Of a stretch of DNA of 64,000 nt, positions 61,152 to 64,000 are shown piece after piece. Numbering within the stretch: the first letter of the stretch is position 1; every line of letters begins with the position of its first letter. A program made the translations under genes and the position numbers. The notes below the pieces were generated by a model. It was not told the DNA's origin. It worked only from the letters and a program-made list of their open reading frames with translations, and ran no database searches. The DNA comes from JASBYZ01 sp029983705 (GTDB taxonomy: Bacteria > Actinomycetota > Coriobacteriia > Coriobacteriales > JAEZZM01), in the NCBI GenBank assembly GCA_965119715.1, contig OZ221969.1, positions 806,001 through 870,000 of the forward strand, written 5' to 3'.

Positions 61152-62076
61152 CACCTTAGATTCTTCTCAAGAGGACCTAGACTATATTGAGCCTAACTTC
61201 GAAGATGAAGACGAGGAGCTTGAAGAAGAAGAGCAAATAGAGCCAGAGCCCCGGCAGGCAAAAACTGCAGCGGAGCGAAGAGAACAAAGAAGAATTGCTC
61301 GCAGCAAAAATAAGGATAAAAAATTAGTTTGGGATAAAGAGCATGCACGTGAGCTCTTTAGACAGCTTAAATATGAGGGAAAAGAAGAAGCTCGTGATGA
61401 GCTTATTACCTCACACCTAAACCTCGTGCGTTTTTTAGCATACCGCTTTAAAAACCGTGGTGAACCTATTGATGACTTAATCCAGGTAGGTACTATTGGG
61501 TTAATTAAGGCAATCGACCGATTTGAATTAGAGAGAGGTCTGGAGTTTACTACCTATGCCACCCCAACAATTCTTGGTGAAATTAAGCGTCACTTTAGGG
61601 ATAAGGGTTGGTCGGTAAGGGTTCCAAGACGTCTGCAAGAACTCTCAGCAAAGGTTAACAAGGCAAACGATGCGCTCACCCAAAAGCTTCAGAGGTCTCC
61701 TAACCTTGAGGAGATCGCAGGGTACTTAGAGGTAAGCGTTGATGAGGTGCTTGAAGCTATGGAGTCTGGAGAGGCTTATTCTTCAGTACCTTTAGAGACT
61801 GATAACTCACTTAACGATGATGCCTTTAGTGTTATCGATAAGTACGGTAAAGAAGACAAGGTACTTGCCGGCTCTGATGACCGCATCGTCTTAAATGAGG
61901 TGCTTGAAGAGTTTACTCCAAAAGAGCAAGAGGTTATCAAGCTGAGATTTATTGACGGTCTCACTCAGATAGAGATTGCTAAGCGTATGGACATCTCTCA
62001 AGTGCAGGTATCTCGATTACTTCGCAGAACACTGCAGCGCATGCATGATAAGATAAGACCAAGTGAATCGGAATAA
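61138..62076 (+). CDS. sigB: SigB/SigF-type alternative sigma factor with acidic N-terminal extension
   Basis: 312 residues. From residue 82 on it has regions 2 to 4: region 2 LVRFLAYRFKNRGEPIDDLIQVGTIGLIKAIDRF, FTTYATPTILGEIKRHFRD (2.4), region 3 with PRRLQEL, and the region 4 helix-turn-helix TQIEIAKRMDISQVQVSRLLRRTL. The first 75 residues are very acidic then basic (DEDEELEEEEQIEPEP, RREQRRIARSKNK), longer than in B. subtilis SigB. Overlap with rsbW points to a general stress or similar regulon. The subgroup (B or F) is not determined. Confidence 0.9.
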   Translation: MSSNSTLDSSQEDLDYIEPNFEDEDEELEEEEQIEPEPRQAKTAAERREQRRIARSKNKDKKLVWDKEHARELFRQLKYEGKEEARDELITSHLNLVRFLAYRFKNRGEPIDDLIQVGTIGLIKAIDRFELERGLEFTTYATPTILGEIKRHFRDKGWSVRVPRRLQELSAKVNKANDALTQKLQRSPNLEEIAGYLEVSVDEVLEAMESGEAYSSVPLETDNSLNDDAFSVIDKYGKEDKVLAGSDDRIVLNEVLEEFTPKEQEVIKLRFIDGLTQIEIAKRMDISQVQVSRLLRRTLQRMHDKIRPSESE

Positions 62077-62106
62077 GTCTTTAGTCGTTTAAAAGGATTT
62101 AAAACT

Positions 62107-63528
62107 TTGGAGAAAAAGAATATACCAGCGGGCGAGAAGCTCTTTGCTCGAGCTGCCCGCCCAGACCAAGTTGAGCTTACTAAACAAGAGCAGTACAACA
62201 GAGATAAGCACCTCCTAGTAAAGGTTTGGTGCTTAATTGGTTTAGCCATTATTGGTCTTGGGCTCCTGCGTTTCTTTGGCATTATTTCAACTGCAATCCA
62301 AATCATGATTATTGCAATTGTTATTAGCTTTCTTGCCCTTCCAATTGTTAACTTCTTGGATTCAAAAGGTATTCACAGAGGAATTGGTACGCTTGTGGCC
62401 TATTTGGTATTTGGCGCGCTTATAGCTATTGTTTTCGCGCTTTTTATACCAGTTTTAGCTGAGCAAGTTATTGGCCTGATTTCATCGATGCCAACCTATG
62501 TTAACTACATTCAAGATGCCTACTTCCAGTTTTATAGCCAGTATTCATATCTTTTACAGGACTCCCAAGTTTACGATATGATCAACAAGGCAACCTCCTG
62601 GCTTACCTCAAATGTTCCAAAGCTTACTAACACAGCATTAAGCTCAATTATGAGTGCAGGTACCTCTATGGCATCTGTGCTTATGGTTATCTTTATGTCA
62701 TTAATCGTGGGATTTTGGCTAACTATGGAGCTTCCAAAGTTTCATAAAGAAGCAATTATTATTGCAGGGCCTAAGCATTCTGAGAATCTAGAAATTATGA
62801 CCTCAGTATTTGCTCGATCAATGGGTGGATACATCAAGGGAACCATTATTAACTCAGCATGCACCGGTCTTATGGCGGGTCTAGGCTATTGGTTTTTAGG
62901 CGTACCCTATGCGGGCTTGCTTGGTCTTTTAACTGGTATCTTAAACATCATTCCATACGTTGGACCTTGGATGGGTGGTGCGATCGCTGCCTTTGTAGCC
63001 TTGTTAGTGAGCCCACTTACCTCACTCTTTTCAATCATTGTTACGGTTGCTGCCCAGCAGATTACCGATACCTTTATTTCACCAAAGGTTATGCAGTCTG
63101 CCGTTGCAGTGCACCCACTTTTAGTTATTGTTGGTCTGATTGCTGGTTCTGCTATTGCTGGTATTCCGGGAATGATCTTTACCGTTCCACTCTTGGCTGC
63201 AGCTAAGTCTTTATACACGTATTACTTTGAGAAAAAGACTGGTAGACAGCTTATCTCAGAAGATGGTGCTGTCTTTAAGGGCGAGCCTTTTAACGATGAG
63301 GACGGAAACCCTATTCCAGCCTTTGATGCTATGGGCGGATCAAAGTACTACTCAGGCAAGTTTGCCTCAAGAACTGCTAAGCGTTCAATGCACTCCTTTA
63401 GAAGAAAAGAGCGTAAAGAAAAGCGCATCGAGAAAGCTCAAGAAGAGGCTGAAAAAGAAAATAAAAAGCGCGATAAAACAAAGGCTCAACAAAAGCAAGA
63501 AGAAAAGAAAGACAAAAAAGAAGATTAA
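62107..63528 (+). CDS. AI-2E-family transporter
   Basis: 473 residues with about eight membrane helices. The signature GILNIIPYVGPWMGGAIAA and VVHPLLVIVGLIAGSAIAGIPG-like SAVAVHPLLVIVGL lie in the second half. AI-2E members export ions or small molecules, and a few have been linked to autoinducer-2; most are of unknown substrate. A highly charged Lys/Glu tail of about 55 residues (410-473) is cytoplasmic. TTG start with AAAGGA 9 bases upstream. Its stop overlaps that of the convergent gene. Confidence 0.87.
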   Translation: MEKKNIPAGEKLFARAARPDQVELTKQEQYNRDKHLLVKVWCLIGLAIIGLGLLRFFGIISTAIQIMIIAIVISFLALPIVNFLDSKGIHRGIGTLVAYLVFGALIAIVFALFIPVLAEQVIGLISSMPTYVNYIQDAYFQFYSQYSYLLQDSQVYDMINKATSWLTSNVPKLTNTALSSIMSAGTSMASVLMVIFMSLIVGFWLTMELPKFHKEAIIIAGPKHSENLEIMTSVFARSMGGYIKGTIINSACTGLMAGLGYWFLGVPYAGLLGLLTGILNIIPYVGPWMGGAIAAFVALLVSPLTSLFSIIVTVAAQQITDTFISPKVMQSAVAVHPLLVIVGLIAGSAIAGIPGMIFTVPLLAAAKSLYTYYFEKKTGRQLISEDGAVFKGEPFNDEDGNPIPAFDAMGGSKYYSGKFASRTAKRSMHSFRRKERKEKRIEKAQEEAEKENKKRDKTKAQQKQEEKKDKKED

Positions 63529-64000
63529 GCTAGGGCTGCCCACTTAAGGACGGCCTTTTCTAAGTCAATATAGAGGCTGTTAAAGCTAAAAAGAGTGCCG
63601 TCGTAGTTTGCGAGGGCATTTTCTTTTTCTGGGCATCTTATTCTTGCTGACTCAAGTTGCGTCTCAAAGTAAATTTTATTGTTTTCAAGGTGTGTGCCGC
63701 GCTTATACTTTGGTGCTAAAAGCCCAAAGTCAAGCAGGCTTAGTTTTTGTCCTGCGCAAAACTCAAAGCTTTTATCTGAGGGGTCTGCCATAGGAGAGGG
63801 GTTATAGCCGTTTCCATAAAAGCCACCGTTACAAAAGGCAGCAAGTGAGAGCGTGCCTTCAATTACTTTTGAGCCGTGTGCACCGTAAAGTTCTATACGA
63901 GCCTCAGTTGCACTCTGCTTAAACACGTTGTTAATAACTGAGCGGTTATAGGCCTTTTTTGCCGGAGCACTTGGGTGTGCCTTCATGTAGTCATAACTAT
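63525..64000 (-). CDS. Diacylglycerol/lipid kinase family protein (C-terminal part)
   Basis: The frame is open to the window end, so the N-terminal catalytic half lies beyond 64000; about 158 residues are visible. FCNGGFYGNGYNPSPMADPSDKSFEFCAG and the final ANYDGTLFSFNSLYIDLEKAVLKW match the beta-sandwich C-domain of DagK/YegS/BmrU lipid kinases. These phosphorylate diacylglycerol or related lipids. The stop (TAA, 63525-63527) lies in the TTAA shared with the convergent transporter gene. Confidence 0.78.
   Translation of the reverse strand, partial: SYDYMKAHPSAPAKKAYNRSVINNVFKQSATEARIELYGAHGSKVIEGTLSLAAFCNGGFYGNGYNPSPMADPSDKSFEFCAGQKLSLLDFGLLAPKYKRGTHLENNKIYFETQLESARIRCPEKENALANYDGTLFSFNSLYIDLEKAVLKWAALA

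Overview
The window is 64 kb of compact chromosome from a bacterium with AT-leaning, roughly 40-45% GC coding sequence (my estimate by eye). It encodes one membrane only: many lipobox signal peptides, two Tat-exported molybdoenzymes, and no outer-membrane genes. The run ruvB / queA-tgt-secD-secF-recJ-relA-MBL hydrolase-hisS-aspS, the RsbW-sigma pair, the Sec-containing formate dehydrogenase and the large RecJ fusion fit an anaerobic actinobacterium of the class Coriobacteriia with unusually low GC. This placement is inference; there is no rRNA gene in the window. No tRNA, rRNA, IS element, prophage or CRISPR array was seen.

Layout. 0-5 kb: end of ruvB, a superoxide reductase, a MarR regulator divergent from fhs-folD (one-carbon/formate metabolism), and a DUF368 membrane protein. 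5-16 kb: cold-shock protein with a structured leader, a three-gene amino-acid ABC importer, DegV, a large unrecognised protein, an ArsR-family sensor with its Zn/Cd/Pb-type P-type ATPase, and a divergent methionyl-tRNA-synthetase-like protein. 16.6-24 kb: a formate dehydrogenase N-type operon whose catalytic subunit reads through an in-frame UGA (Sec206), its FeS and cytochrome b subunits, FdhE, then a HemN/HemW-like radical SAM gene behind a promoter flanked by a long inverted repeat. 24-26.4 kb: two membrane proteins with protease-like motifs, a SpoU methyltransferase, a small unknown. 26.5-31.2 kb: an envelope block with a repeat-rich lipoprotein, two duplicated rhodanese lipoproteins, two TVP38/DedA-like proteins and two small glycosyltransferases of the TIGR04282/TIGR04283 type. 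31.3-34.1 kb: queH-queA-tgt (queuosine). 34.2-46.5 kb: secD, secF, a RecJ-HIRAN-helicase fusion of 1212 residues, bifunctional Rel, an MBL hydrolase, hisS, aspS. 46.6-49.3 kb: transporters. 49.3-49.85 kb: a non-coding stretch with a 29-codon membrane ORF and a well-supported candidate 6S RNA. 49.9-55.3 kb: a lipoprotein, sbcD-sbcC, two FMN-binding split-barrel proteins. 55.5-58.6 kb: napA, a lipoprotein di-haem NapB-like subunit and napD. 58.6-64 kb: rarA, a coiled-coil membrane protein, rsbW-like anti-sigma, a SigB/F-type sigma factor, an AI-2E-family transporter and the end of a diacylglycerol-kinase-family gene.

How it fits together. The physiology suggested is anaerobic respiration: formate is oxidised outside the membrane by the selenoenzyme and electrons enter the quinone pool through the b-type cytochrome; nitrate can be an acceptor through NapA-NapB. 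Fhs-FolD consumes or releases formate inside the cell. Superoxide reductase fits a strict anaerobe exposed to oxygen. The selenocysteine insertion machinery, Mo-cofactor genes, c-type cytochrome maturation and the quinol-oxidising partner of Nap must lie elsewhere. Genes are tightly packed, with five convergent pairs whose coding ends overlap. The most unusual items are the RecJ-HIRAN-helicase fusion, the rhodanese/TVP38/glycosyltransferase block, the candidate 6S RNA, the membrane-anchored mini-NapB and the MetRS-like protein with an altered KMSKS loop.
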